32,500 nucleotides of DNA from Chrysomallon squamiferum (GCA_012295275.1 CM022677.1:25013121-25045620); one strand, 5' to 3'; counted from the first letter of the stretch, positions 1-12,095 are shown. Program-made: numbers and translations. The notes: generated from the sequence alone by a model not told the origin.

Positions 1-332
1 CGAAATGTTCGGGTGCATGAAAATGTCGTACGACAGAGGTTTCACGGAGTTCGGCAGGCGCAGGTGTTTCCACGGAAACGCCTCACCGTTGGTCGCGACG
101 AAGTCCGGCTGTTCCTTCTGGTTGCCGGGCGTCGACGTGTGGCGGAAGGCTGGGGGAGCTGCGTCTGGGCAGGTGATGGGTCGCGCGAACGATGCGATGA
201 TGGCGACGATGACGAGGAGGAGTCCCATGACGACTAGGATGGTGAGGGCCCAGCCGCGACTGCAGACCAGTTGTCGACAACGTTGTGGTACGGACGGCTC
301 GTAGACTGCCTTCTTGTTGATGTTCAGCTCGC
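1..332 (-). CDS. M1 aminopeptidase exon: cytoplasmic stub, membrane anchor, start of catalytic part
   Basis: The acceptor is TTTCAG just before 332. The exon starts with two bases (GC) that complete a codon, then reads [16 protein letters not shown], a Cys-containing basic stretch, a transmembrane helix of about 23 residues (about residues 56-78 of the longer form), a Pro/Thr-rich stalk, and [18 protein letters not shown] followed by [12 protein letters not shown]. It is open to the window edge. It is much richer in GC than the surrounding introns, which supports coding selection. The match to human ERAP2 and LNPEP at this point is strong, from memory of those proteins. Confidence 0.88.
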
Positions 333-680
333 CTGAAATTAAACATTAACAACTGTCTTAGTATAGCTGTAGTAGTAGTTGTAGTAGTAGTAGTAGTTGT
401 AGTAGTAGCAGTAGTAGTAGTAGTAGTAGTTGTAGTAGTATCAGTAATAGTAGTAGTAGTAGTAGTAGTTGTAGTAGTAGTAGTAGTAGTAGTAGTAGTT
501 GTAGTAGTAGTAGTAGTAGTAGTAGTAGTTGTAGTAGTAGTAGTTGTAGTAGTAGTTGTTGTAGTAGTAGTAGTTGTAGTAGTAGTAGTAACAGTAGCAG
601 TATATTGTAATCTTGTTGATGTTCAACTCCCCATTATTTTATAATTTGTTATTAATATTATTATTATTATATTATTATTA

Positions 681-713
<33 letters not shown>

Positions 714-1376
714 GCTGTTACTGTAATTAATTCTACTGTTTTTTTTGTTCTTTTATTATTTTGTTCTTGTTTTTATTACTTCTACTATTATTACTACTAT
801 TATTACTACTGTTACTACTACTACTACTACCACTGCTACTACTACTACTACTACAACCACCACTACTACTGCTGCTACTACTATCACTATCACAACTACT
901 ACAACCTTCTCTGTACTAGCATTAATACTATTACTCTTACTGCTACTACCACTAAACTCTTTACAAATGCAATTTGCACCGACTGTAACCCAATTCTTGA
1001 ATCATGTGGATAATGATATGTATATTTAAATATTTCCACCAACCAAGCTGACAATGAGAAATCACAGCTGTTCATAGTCGACTATGTTAACACAATGAGA
1101 AGCAATACTATTAATGATTTACTGAGGTTCAAAGCATTTGAACAGAAAAATAACTGTTTTGTTGTATTACTGTTGTAACTGACATGTATTATTATTGTTA
1201 TTATTCAGTAAAGACAGTTGTCAACAGTCTGTTAATTATTATTAACTAAGCAGTTTTACTCACACACACACACACACATTTAAAATATATACACTCTTGC
1301 ATATATGTCCAATTACACACACAAACACAAACACACACCCACACACATAAACACATGTGTACACACAAACACACAT

Positions 1377-1407
<31 letters not shown>

Positions 1408-1460
1408 TATGTTCATACATATTGAAACATATGTACCCATTTAGATACACACACACACAT

Positions 1461-1502
<42 letters not shown>

Positions 1503-3127
1503 TAATTATACTGTAAACTAGGTTTTCTCTGTCATTTTTGTTAATTTGTTGAGAGGTTTAAATTTAAAATATAATAAGAATACAATATTTATAAAAAAAA
1601 CATGTATATGAATTTCTAATAATGACAAACACAATCAGAATAACAGTTTGAAAAAACATGGATAAAAAAGATTACTTGTGCCTGTTACATTACAGTACAG
1701 TGGTACCTGTCTTGTAAGGACACCTGTGGGATGCAGGAAAAATGTCCCTACACAGCAGGTGTCCTCTAATCAGAGGGACAAAAATTAAAATCCACTTTTT
1801 TTTTTTTTTTTTTTTAAATATATTTTCAGTCTTTGTTCACATGCATCACATGGGAGACCACATCAAAAATAACTTACAACAAAAACAATGAAAGCAGTAA
1901 AAATACAACTGTTTAGTTACCAAGTTAATGATGGTGGTGTTAAGAATAAATATGACTCTTTGACATTTCCTATTCAGCTCATGAAACTATGCTGTGCCAC
2001 AGTTTATATAAAATTAACACATCTTTAAACTCTCAAAGGTCCCTGCTGTATTGTATGGGTGACGCGTCATATCAAAACTAGTCATATGTCACTTCTTTTT
2101 CTTTTTTTTTTTTTAACATTTCCAGACTCATTCTGATGTTTCATTTATTCTAGTATTATGCTTAATTTTCCAGCGACATGTCCAGAAAAAACTCATATTA
2201 ATTCTTGTGAATCAAAGGTACAGGGTATATACAAACCAATTTTTAACAAAATTTTGAAATCAACAATTTTCTTTTTTTTTAACATTTCACTATTTGGATT
2301 CTGATGTTTCATTTGGTTAAAGATTTCTAGAATATAAATAATTTATTCTAGTATTATGCTTAATTTTCCAAAATTATGTGATTCAGTTTTCACATCCTTA
2401 TTTGACAGAAGTACAAAATATGTTCACTATGTCAGTCAGTACTTTCTTGAAACCTTAGTAAAAGTAATATAATATTTAAAAGTGTTACCATAACAGTAAG
2501 TTTACAAAACAGGAGAATTATACCACTCTATACTTACAAACATTTCAAATCAACAGATGAATTCAAATGCCACTAAAATAATGTTTACATTTGATTACTT
2601 AAATTATTATTTTTTTTTTTTTTTTTTTTTACTAAATATTCTAACAGTAATTAATTATATTTTAATTATATCACACTGTATTTTAAAAACAGCAGATGGA
2701 GAAACTTTTTATTCAGTATTCTAGCCATTAATTAAATTAATTGACTCAGTATTCGCAAACGGTAAGTCCAGAGTTCAGTCCTCAGTAAAGATTATACACA
2801 TTTAAAAGAATATCTCTAACAGTATATGAATTTTTTAATTACAGCACTCAGGACTTACAAATGGTAGGGAGATGTCTCAAATCTCGGCAAAGGTAATACG
2901 AATGTCAACACAATTACATCATTCAATATTGTTAAACAGCATAGCGAGTGTTAAAACCACAGTAATGATAATTTTGGTTACTTTTAAAACAATCATTTTT
3001 CCTAATGGTAATTAATCAAAACTGGTCCATTATGCTTCTTTGCAGATATAATGCTGGCAAAGACAATGTTTGCATTTAGTTATTTACTTAACTACTTTTT
3101 TCCTTTTTCGTAAAGATTCTAACAGTA

Positions 3128-3163
<36 letters not shown>

Positions 3164-4342
3164 TATTATTATTTTTTTTTTATTTTATTTTTTTTTAATG
3201 TTTTTTTCAAAGTTAAATATTCTAAAAATAATTAACAAAACTTTATTCAGTACACTAAAACAATAGAGAGAGGTTTCCAAATATAATGTAATATTTAAAA
3301 TAACTATCACTCCATACTCACAAAACACAATGTATTGTTCATGTTTAAAAAAAAAATTCACTTTTCACCAAATATTCTAAAATATGTTAATTACGTCACC
3401 CTATTCTTACAAACAGTAGGTAGTGGGTGCAAACACAGTAAAAAATAATGTTCATATTCAGAACAAACATAGTTACTTTCTAATCAATATTCTGGCACTA
3501 ATTAACCAAAATGTTAATTACCTCACTCGACACTTACAAAAACAGCAGGAAAAAGATGGTTCAAACAAGATAATGTGATATGAAATACATTTAAAAAAAA
3601 AAAAATCATTTTCACTTTTTACTCAACAGGCTAACAATGCATAACCAAAATATGTTAATTATCTCAATTAATACTTACAAAACTGGCAGATACAGAGTTC
3701 AAATCTGAGTAAAATTACAACGTAATAATTTTTTTTTTTTAAAAAAAAAACCTCTGTGTTTAACTCAGTCTCCAACTGCAACTTGTGAATTACGTGGTCT
3801 ACAACAGCAGCAGCAGCAACCTTTTAAATCAACAGGAGTAAACCAAATCCATAAATGAACAGCTGCAGTTTTGTGTCAAAAGTTCCGGGAGTTGAGTTAT
3901 ATCAGCATTTTCATCTAATAAAATGTTTCTGAAGCGGTTGTCGACTTCTGTCACAGCTGCTTTTGTGGAAATGCACTGGCTTAGTTTTTTTAATTATTAT
4001 TATTATTGTTAGTCATAGTAGTAGTAGTAGTAGTAGTATTTGTTTAAAAAAATTAGTATTGTGAATCTCAAATGAACCGTTTAAAAAAAATAAAAAATAA
4101 AAAATAAAATAAAATATTTGAAGCAGTCAGCATTTTTGAAAAGTAATTTAAAAATAAATGATTTCCATAAAAAAAAGTTTTATTATTATTATTATTGTTA
4201 TTGTTGTTGTTATTGTTGTTGTTGTAAAGTTTTAGCATATTAATCAAAGATATAAAATATGAGAAAAAATACATTTTCAAAGATTATTTTAGTAGTAGCA
4301 ATAGCATTATATCATTGATTCCAAAAAATTAAATAAATAATA

Positions 4343-4408
<66 letters not shown>

Positions 4409-4459
4409 AATAAATAAATAAATCAGAAAAATCCTTTGCATGCAGGTGAGGTTTTATTA

Positions 4460-4495
<36 letters not shown>

Positions 4496-6058
4496 CTGTA
4501 GAAAATTATTATTTGTTTTTGCATTATTAAAAACCTCTGTACATCTGTACATCTGTACATCTCTGGCATTAATAAATTAGTCTGCATCCTCATCAACAAC
4601 ATGTCACATATGTTTCCTGAACTTTTTTGCACAAAAATAAATCACCAGTCTGTCTCACATACTTTGTAACAACTAGATTTTCCATGTTGATCTACTCTGT
4701 AACAACTGCATGCTGATCTACTATGAAGCAACTCCATGTTGATCTACTCTGTAACAACTCCTTGTTGATCTACTCTGTAACAACTCCTTGTCGATCTACT
4801 CTGTAACAACTGCATGTTGATCTACTCTGTAACAACTCCTTGTTGGTCTACTCTGTAACAACTGCATGTTGATCTACTCTGTAACAACTCCTTGTTGGTC
4901 TACTCTGTAACAACTCCATGTTGATCTACTCTGTAACAACTCCATGTTGATCTACTCTGAAGCAACTCCATGTTGATCTACTCTGTAACAACTCCTTGTT
5001 CATCTACTCTGTAACAAGCCAATGTTTGTCTACTTTATAACAACTTCATGTTGATCTACTCTGCTACAGCTCCGTGTTGATCTGATCTGTAACATCTCAG
5101 TGTTCATCTATTCTGTAACAACTCCACATTCATCTACTCTGTAATAACTCCATGTCAATCTACACTGTAACAACTCCATGTCAACCTACTCTGTAACAAC
5201 TACATGTTGATCTACTCTGTAACAACACCATGTCGATCTACTCTGCAACATCTCCATGTTCATCTACTTTGTAAACATCGCCATGTTCATCTACTCTGTA
5301 ACATCTCCATGTTCATCTACTCTGTAAACATCTCCATGTTCATCTACTCTAACATCTCCATGTTCATCTACTCTGTAAACAGCTCCAAGTTCATCTACTC
5401 TGTAAACATCTCCATGTTTGTCTACTCTGTAACATCTCCAGGCATACATCTACTGTAAATAACTCCATGCCCATGTATTGAATTACTCCAGGCAGACGAC
5501 ATCGTTGATAACAACACCTGAGTAGATCAACTCAGTAAACGATAAGACTATTAATACCTGTAACAAACTCGCTGAACATTAGCATAAATCAACACTAAAC
5601 TAAAGCTCCCGGAAATAAATTTAGTACACATAATAAAAAAATAATAAAAAAACAACAAAAAAACAAAAAAACTAACAAATTATAAACTGACAGATAAACG
5701 CTAAGCTTCATTTAGTCGCAGTAAATTGCGGAACTAACATGCATCAGTGAAGTCACAGGGCATGAAGAGAAATGGAAACAAACCTTCGTCCAGTAGTCTA
5801 AATTCAGCATCCTCCATTTCAATGGTCGCTACCCTTTTTCGTTGCCTTGTAGTTGTGGCTGGATTCATTCTGTCGATTTTTTTTTTTTTTTTTTTTTCTT
5901 TCGAACCCTGCTTAGCTGGATATATCTCTAGGAACACTCGGTTCTTTACAGTCTGGTGCAAAAATGAAAGTCATACTGGTAATATTTAGTTTTCTGTTGT
6001 TAATTAGCAACCAGTGGGGGAGGGGGGAAAAAGAATTAGTGTGTGTGTGTGTGTGTGT

Positions 6059-6101
<43 letters not shown>

Positions 6102-8072
6102 GAAAAGAAAATTGGTAACGATTGATGAGTTAAAATTTAGGAAAGATTATACAAAGAATGACATAGAAAGAAGATTTGAATTAAAAAATAAAAATCAATA
6201 CGTAAAACAAAAAAAATAAAATAATAATAAAATAAAATAAACTAAAATAATAATAAAATAAAATAAAATAAAATAAAATCAAACGAATAATTGTTTTTTA
6301 TTAAATTAATAATTTAAAATTAAAAAAAAAAAAAAATTCAATAAAGATAAATAAAGTAAGTAACTAATATCTAACAACAGTATCAGTACTATTAGTGCTA
6401 CTACTGTTAATAATAATAACAATAACAACAAGACTAGTGAAGATGAAAATAACACTGATAACACATTATTTTATTCTAGAAACAACACAGAATACATAAA
6501 CAAAAATATATCTAAATAAATAAATAAATAAATATAACATTTAAATATCTAAATTTAAAATATATATATTATATAAAAAGAAAAAAAATAATATCTAATA
6601 CTATTTATGATCCTCAAACCTCAACAGAAAAAGGATAAAAAAAAATCTTAAAAACCCATAGAAAATACTATCAGTATATAAGCAAGAAAATCCTGTTTAT
6701 TAAAATCACAATCAATAACCGACTCTGCCTGTTTCTGCAATCCTGTATAGAAAATCCTTCTTACTAGTGAAAACTCAAAAGCTCATAAATTGTACTTGCA
6801 CAATGTCGTGGACAGTTTTACTGCTTAGCAAGGTATTCGAGACATCTGCTACATTCAGGCATTGTACAGCACACAGAATTCAGAGATCTCAGTTAACCAG
6901 TGTTTACTATTTACGACAAAATGTCTACGCACTGTTAAAAAGATAATAATTGACAACAAAACATTATTAAGGCAGTTTTTTTTTTACATTATTATCAATC
7001 AGTAGTAACATTGCCACGGATGAAGATTCTAAAATGACGCAAGAAAACAATTGACAACAAAACAAAATTATTAAAACGATTATTATTATCACCACTGAAT
7101 TGTAGGTATGGATAAAGAGACTATGATAATACCTTGTCACATTAAATAATTGACAACAAAACACATTATTAAAACGATTATTATTATCACCACTGAATTG
7201 TAGGTATGGATAAAGAGACTATGATAATACCTTGTCACGTTAAATAATTGACAACAAAACACATTATTAAACTAGTTATTAATCACATCACTGAATTAAT
7301 ATCACGGATGAAGATTCTGATATCAATTCCAATGATAAAGAATGACAAAGAAAACAACTGAAAATAAAAATAATTATTAAAATAGGTTTTAAGCCAACAG
7401 AATCATTGCCACAGATGTAAAGTCTATTACGACAAACACACTGTCAAAAATAAAAAATAAAAAATAAAAATAAAAAAATACTTGCGACAAAAGATTATTA
7501 CGACAGTTATTATTGATAAGACAGAATTACTTTCATGGATTGAAGATTCTAAATGTCAAAAAGGTTTAAAAATAATAATTACAAAATATTTACCCTCCTT
7601 TATACAATTTTTATACAAGATCAGTACATCTTTTTTATTGCAAAATTTTACTATAAATAACTGATTGCATTTATTATACCAGACTCTGCATATCTTTATG
7701 ACATTTATGACCAGAAAGTTTGTTTTGTTATTTATTTTTTATACTTTTATGCTGTAAAAATGAAGAAACCTGAAAAATATTACACACAGACTAATTTTTT
7801 ATGTATCTGTATCATATTAAATATTATTTTGCTAATGAGAAGGAAAAAAAAACAAAAAAGAAAGGTGGAAATTATTTAATGTCAGTATGTTGCCTGGGTC
7901 AAAACAGTAATTGTTATTAAATATCACACTGCATATCAGAAGCAAAAATTCCTATAGGAGAGATGGAAATTATATACTGGAATGTTCTCCCATTACTCCT
8001 ACTTATATATCCTTACCAACTGTGTACATATATGCATACATAGACACACACACACACACACACTTGGTAAGG

Positions 8073-8105
<33 letters not shown>

Positions 8106-10931
8106 TATATATATATGATGAGTTTTCCTTGGGGGTAAGTAATAATATATACACTGACAGTGGCAATTATAAAATGTAAAAATATAGAAAAAAAAAAATA
8201 ATGAATTAAATTAATTTGTCGTTGTTGTTGTTGTTGTTATTATTATGCAAATATAATGTAAATAATAAAAACATAAATTTTTTTTTTTTTTTAAAGTAAT
8301 AAAATATTAAATAAACTTTTAAGCTCCTAGGAAGTTCCTCTAGCTATAAATAGTAACTGACCTAATATAAAGATTTGGTCACACGAAGAAAAAAACAAAA
8401 CTAAAATTACTTCTGTAGATAAAGTATGTGGTTAAATACAAAATGTGTGTGTACAGTGTGACATATGTTGGTATATTAACATGTGGTCACCTACCTGCTA
8501 CATACAGACTGAGTACTACATGTGCTGGACAGGGGTTTTATCAAAAGTAACAAAAGGTCACATGATTATATCAGATTTATTATACGTACACATGGAGTAT
8601 GTCTTAGACATGGGTTTTATTAAAAGTGGCAATATTTCACATGGTCAGATCAAACTAATTTATCTGTAGATAGTGTTTTTGGCCAGGGGTTTTATCAAAA
8701 GTAACAATATGTCATACAATCATCTAAAAATACTTTATCTAAAGAGACTGTTTTTAGGTAGGGGTTTTACCAAAAAGCAACAATATGTCAAATCGTCAAA
8801 ATAATTTATCAACAGATTGGATAGGGGTTTTATCAAAAGTAACAAAATGTCACATGTCATCTCAACATCTAGACATACAGGACAACAATAACAATATTTG
8901 ATAAGGTCATTTTTAAAATATGAATAAGAAATAAAACAGGTAACAGAAGAGAGTAAAATAATAAAACCTCTCTCTCTAACTTTCTCTCACTCTGCCTCTC
9001 TTTCTCCTTCTTTCTCTTGTTGTTTTTAGTATTAATTAATTTATTACTTCTATTTAAAATAATCTCATTTGTAGAGGTTCACAACACTTTAAACTTTTAA
9101 ATACTGTTTCATTACGAAATAAACTATATGTATGTGTGTGTCTGTATGTATATATATATACACACACACACATATACAGACACACATACAAACTTACCAC
9201 AATCATTATGCATATTATTACTATTATTATTATCATTATTATAATTTTCATCTAATACTCCATTTAAAGGCCAGCAGAAAACAAAACAGGGAACATTATA
9301 GATTCAGGATAATGAACAAAATCACAAGTTATAATAACACACACATACAAGAAAAAAAAAAAAAAAGAGAATGGATTAAAAACTGAAAGAAATGAAAAAG
9401 AAATACTGACTTTTTTTTGTAATTAGCAGTTCATTTGTTGACACATTCATTGCCTGCTATGACTTTTCTATTTTTTTTGACACATTCATTAAGTAATTAG
9501 CAGTTCATTTTTTGACACATTCACCTTGCCTAAGTAAATATGACTCTTTCTCACTTTTTCTGACACATTCACCTTGCCTAAGTAAATATGACTCTTTCTC
9601 ACTTTTTCTGACACATTCACCTTGCCTAAGTAAATATGACTCTTTCTCACTTTTTTTGACACATTCACCTTGCCTAAGTATATATATGACTCTTTCTCAC
9701 TTTTTCTGACACATTCACCTCCTCTATCACAATTTTCACTTTTTCTGAACATCAGTTGGATGAAAACACTGAATTCAAGATACATAATTAATATACAGTT
9801 TGCAAAAGTTGCCAAATTTTGAAAAATTTTATTTATTTGTTTATTTATTCATTTATTATTAATAGGTTCACAATTCTGATGTATGCCATTTTAAAGCTTT
9901 ACATGAAGTAAATATTAAATAATAGTAATGTAATTTTCTGATGGTTTAATGTATTATTTGTTTACTTTTTATTTTAATTCCTTTGTATTTTTTTTTTTAA
10001 ATATTTACTTATTTATTGATTAATGTTATTAACATTATTATTATTATTTTTATTTTCATTACATTAATTATTTTAATCTTATTATTTTGAAAGTTTTTTG
10101 TTATTTTTATTTAAGTGGCCCATTTGATTACAGTGCACAAGTATCACCGTTTGATAGTAACACAACAAAGTGATATGTGGCTGTCACTAAAGGATATAAT
10201 GCATTCTTATCTGCGTCTCTACTGTTATAATACTAAGGGGTCTGTGAGTGCATACATGGGTGCAAGTGTTTCAGCATGCGAACATTCGAGTTCATTCAAA
10301 ATAATAATAATAATAGTGAATTAAGACTGAAGCACTCTGCATTTTACTTAATTATAATATAATGATTTTTTAAATTTATTTATTGTTTTTATTAGTATTA
10401 TAATTTTTATTTTATTTTTTTGTTTGTGAAATAGCAGGATGTTGCCAAGTTGTATGTAATTAATTATTTAAAAACAATATAAAGATTTTGTTATTATATT
10501 TTAATTATTTCAAATTGAAGCAGTATTCTAAGCAATATTCTGTCTGGCATTATAATTACAAAGTATTGATTATTATCATCATCTTCCGCTGTTAATGTCA
10601 ACTATACTAGAAAGAGTTAAGTCCCTTCGATAAACAAGTAAAATAAATAAAATATTTATTCTAAAAAAATATGCGTTCGTTTACTTTGCCATGAAAATAA
10701 TAAGTTTTATACAAATGCATATATATTCTTAAAACATGATCATCTGAAGACTGCAGATATTGCCCACGTTTAATTAGGAAAAACGATCGCACACTGTCTC
10801 TGATTAAAGCGAAATGCAAATAATAAATGAAAAAAATTAAAATATAAAATAATATTTCTGACCCCGTTTCGGAGTTTGACAATCTTACCAGGCAGGAACG
10901 AAACCTCCTCTATTTCGTTGTCCGACATCAT
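1..10931 (-). CDS. M1-family membrane aminopeptidase, LNPEP/ERAP-like (5' part of gene, runs off the left edge)
   Basis: The common exon at 332-1 encodes a short cytoplasmic tail, a hydrophobic segment ([19 protein letters not shown]) and then a stretch of the type [16 protein letters not shown]...[12 protein letters not shown]. That stretch is the standard opening of the M1 catalytic part in human LNPEP (oxytocinase/IRAP) and ERAP2. The layout is a type II membrane protein with the zinc peptidase outside the cytosol. The HEXXH zinc site is not in the window, so activity cannot be judged. Two candidate first coding exons (5868-5784 and 10931-10889) both end in phase 1 and fit the phase of the common exon. 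I cannot choose between LNPEP, ERAP and TRHDE orthology from this fragment, so no symbol is given. Confidence 0.8.
361..605. repeat. (TAG/TTG)n trinucleotide array
   Basis: About 245 bp of GTAGTAGTTG-type triplets, 28 bp upstream of the aminopeptidase exon acceptor on the minus strand. Confidence 0.95.
650..900. repeat. (TTA)n and (ACT)n trinucleotide arrays
   Basis: A TTA array at 650-712 is followed, after a T-rich spacer, by a TTA-to-ACT graded array at about 778-903. The conversion from ATT to ACT triplets suggests stepwise mutation within one array. Confidence 0.9.
1258..1501. repeat. (CA)n / (TA)n compound microsatellite
   Basis: CA tracts at 1260-1280, 1314-1404 and 1447-1464 end in a TA tract at 1465-1501. 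Confidence 0.95.
1695..1785. repeat. Possible dispersed repeat with CAGGTGTCC units
   Basis: GGTACCTGTCTTGTAAGGAC, GACACCTGTGGG and CAGGTGTCCTC stand in direct and inverted order. It resembles the CCACCTGTC/GGCCAC fragment at 15383-15485, suggesting a common family of short dispersed element. The boundaries are uncertain. Confidence 0.35.
2095..2380. repeat. Two-copy tandem repeat
   Basis: TTAACATTTCCAGACTCATT...GATGTTTCATTT...TAGTATTATGCTTAATTTTCC at about 2110-2172 recurs, with an insertion, at about 2277-2371. Both copies start with a T run. Confidence 0.7.
2500..3760. repeat. Degenerate satellite-like block, period about 120-180 bp
   Basis: A shared theme recurs about seven times: a CTTACAAA-type start, CAGCAG or GTAG, a TTCAAATC...GTAAA-type middle, and then ATATTCTAACAGTAATTAA...TTAATTAT. 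Copies are visible near 2530, 2750, 2855, 3315, 3405, 3530 and 3675. Divergence is high, so the array is old. Confidence 0.6.
4335..4425. repeat. (AAT)n then (AAAT)n microsatellite
   Basis: ATAATAATA triplets pass into AAATAAATA tetramers. A pure T run of about 35 bp follows at 4461-4495. Confidence 0.95.
4665..5470. repeat. Minisatellite, 26-bp unit, about 30 copies
   Basis: The unit is close to GATCTACTCTGTAACAACTC plus CATGTT or CTTGTT. Copies are near-perfect at 4690-4960 and drift to CATCTACTCTGTAAACATCT types by 5260-5430. The 84-residue reading frame across it (5204-5458) is a product of the repeat, not a gene. Confidence 0.95.
5784..5868 (-). CDS. Candidate first coding exon 1a of the aminopeptidase
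   Basis: Starts at ATG 5868 and encodes [20 protein letters not shown] and AEFRLLDE plus one base, then the donor GTTTGT. The phase (1) is what the exon at 332-1 needs, giving ...LLDE-G-ELNIN. It would be a cytoplasmic tail of 29 residues with a basic and then an acidic half. An in-frame upstream ATG at 5961 is separated from it by a run of 22 A, so I treat that part as 5' UTR. An ATG at 5817 is a further in-frame option. Confidence 0.6.
6041..6099. repeat. (GT)n microsatellite
   Basis: About 29 GT units with one GA interruption, about 175 bp upstream of the exon 1a start codon. Confidence 0.97.
6945..7560. repeat. Minisatellite, about 100-bp unit, about six copies
   Basis: Two nearly identical central copies (about 7047-7151 and 7147-7250) share AATTGACAACAAAACAC, ACGATTATTATTATCACCAC and GGTATGGATAAAGAGACTAT. 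The flanking copies near 6950, 7250, 7350 and 7480 are diverged (ACGGATGAAGATTCTAAAAT and similar). Confidence 0.85.
8040..8115. repeat. (CA)n / (TA)n compound microsatellite
   Basis: CA units at 8045-8064 and TA units at 8074-8116. Confidence 0.95.
8440..8870. repeat. Minisatellite, about 75-bp unit, about five copies
   Basis: Each unit opens with GGGGTTTTATCAAAAGTAAC and continues AATATGTCACATG-like. Openings fall at about 8532, 8611, 8687, 8761 and 8825. Confidence 0.88.
9425..9725. repeat. Minisatellite, about 50-bp unit, four good and two partial copies
   Basis: The unit contains GACACATTCACCTTGCCTAA, GTAAATATGACTCTTTCTCA and CTTTTTCT. The good copies start near 9514, 9560, 9610 and 9658. 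Reading frames on both strands (108 and 65 residues) are by-products of the repeat. Confidence 0.92.
10889..10931 (-). CDS. Candidate alternative first coding exon 1b of the aminopeptidase
   Basis: ATG ATG at 10931/10928 opens [14 protein letters not shown] plus one base, followed by a good donor, GTAAGA. The exon ends in phase 1, as exon 1a does, so it can join the same downstream exon (...FLP-G-ELNIN). It would give a short acidic cytoplasmic tail from a promoter about 5 kb further upstream. It could instead be the first exon of an unrelated gene; no other acceptor with coding content was found to its left on this strand. Confidence 0.45.
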
Positions 10932-11950
10932 GAGTTCTTCAGGCTGATTAAAAATTCAAGAATTAATTTTTATATTTATTTATAATCGTCTACATGTTCT
11001 ATCGCGAAATCGAGCAGACTACTTTTTTCTCTTCTTCCTCTCGTATGGGTGTGAATATTCGAGATAACAGTTATTATCTCCCTTGTGTTGAATTTTTTTC
11101 TTTTTTTTAAATTTCTTTATTTTTTTTTTTTTTAAATCGACATATTTTAGAAAATTTTAAATATAATATCAAAACACTTAAAACGCGTTTTATTTTTCAA
11201 ATTCTACATAAAGATGATTAATCGATAAAATAAAAATAAGTTAAAAATAAAAACATAAACCGCGTATTTTAGGCGAATTTTAATTCTTTTCGTTTATATT
11301 ATTTATTTCAAAGCTTAAGCTTTACTTTAGTTAAGCCAATTAAAACATAGCTGAAATCGCCATTGATATCGAAACAAAAACAAGAAATTATCTTTTTAAA
11401 AATTTAATTATTTAGTACATCAAAATCATGTAGTCATTTTCATAATTATTAAATACAGCAGTTTCTACAGCCACATAAAATTTGAATTGTCTCAGCAGCT
11501 ACCCTATCAGAAAAGTGACTCTATGTTATGAGCTAATAATCGCGATTTTATTTATTTATTATTTTACGAAAATTCTATATACCTATAAATCTAAATTAAA
11601 AAAAAAAAAGTGTTTTGTATTATTAGTTTCTGTGTATGTGTGTATGTGTATGTATAAATATGCACACGCACGCACACATATATATTATGTATGCATGACC
11701 ACAATTACACACGTGACTTTAGTTATATATGAGTATGTAAATGTGTCATGTGTGTCTGCGTGTGTGCGTGTGTCTGTATTTGAGAGAGAAAGTATATTTA
11801 TATGTACGTTCACTTACGTTTTTATGTGTGTACATATGTATGAATTTACATGTTATTCCATATGCGGTTTCGACAATCGCATAAAACTGCAATTTAAATC
11901 AATAGTTTCAATGAAAGACGTTGAATTAAGTTCCAAATATGAAATTTTTA

Positions 11951-11952
<2 letters not shown>

Positions 11953-11988
<36 letters not shown>
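11953..11988. repeat. (TAA)n microsatellite
   Basis: Twelve TAA units. Confidence 0.95.
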
Positions 11989-11989
<1 letters not shown>

Positions 11990-12004
11990 CGTTATTAGAC
12001 CAAT

Positions 12005-12014
12005 AAAGATGGCG
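12005..12014 (+). promoter_or_regulatory. YY1-like initiator motif (AAGATGGCG)
   Basis: AAAGATGGCG matches the core of the AAGATGGCGGC motif often found at transcription starts in animals. It lies about 90 bp upstream of the candidate start codon at 12096 in the right orientation. One short match is weak evidence. Confidence 0.3.
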
Positions 12015-12095
12015 TATGAATGACAACAATAGCTGTTTACACTGCACCATAAATACCGTGCTAGGATTAATCTATATTGTTTTTACACTTGTGCC

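Larger units (their letters stand above)
333..5783 (-). other. Intron 1 of the aminopeptidase gene (exon 1a form)
   Basis: About 5.4 kb with no coding content that I could support. It holds TAG/TTG, TTA, ACT, CA, TA and AAT microsatellites, long T runs, a degenerate satellite-like block at 2100-3760 and a 26-bp minisatellite at 4665-5470. The donor is GTTTGT at 5783 and the acceptor is CAG at 333. Confidence 0.55.
5869..10888 (-). other. Region upstream of exon 1a; intronic if exon 1b is used
   Basis: No gene supported. It holds a GT array at 6041-6099 just upstream of exon 1a, T/A-rich filler, and three separate minisatellites (6945-7560, 8440-8870, 9425-9725). Confidence 0.6.
10932..12095. 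other. Intergenic stretch between two divergent candidate first exons
   Basis: AT-rich with a few CpG-bearing patches (10985-11060, 11185-11280). It contains TTATCTCCCTT at 11077 and a TAA array at 11953-11988. No coding content supported. It may hold promoters for exon 1b (minus) and the plus-strand exon at 12096. Confidence 0.4.

Noticed and set aside
5204-5458. An 84-residue frame with MFIYSVNIS repeats
   Set aside because: Translation of the 26-bp minisatellite.
4665-5470. CRISPR-like regular repeat pattern
   Set aside because: No conserved repeat with unique spacers; head-to-tail minisatellite in a eukaryotic intron.
9489-9815. A 108-residue frame with [16 protein letters not shown] repeats
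   Set aside because: Pure product of the 50-bp minisatellite; no start context, splice sites or conservation signal.
11482-12006. A 174-residue plus-strand frame
   Set aside because: Composed of GT/TA-rich simple sequence and a poly-Asn end from a TAA array.
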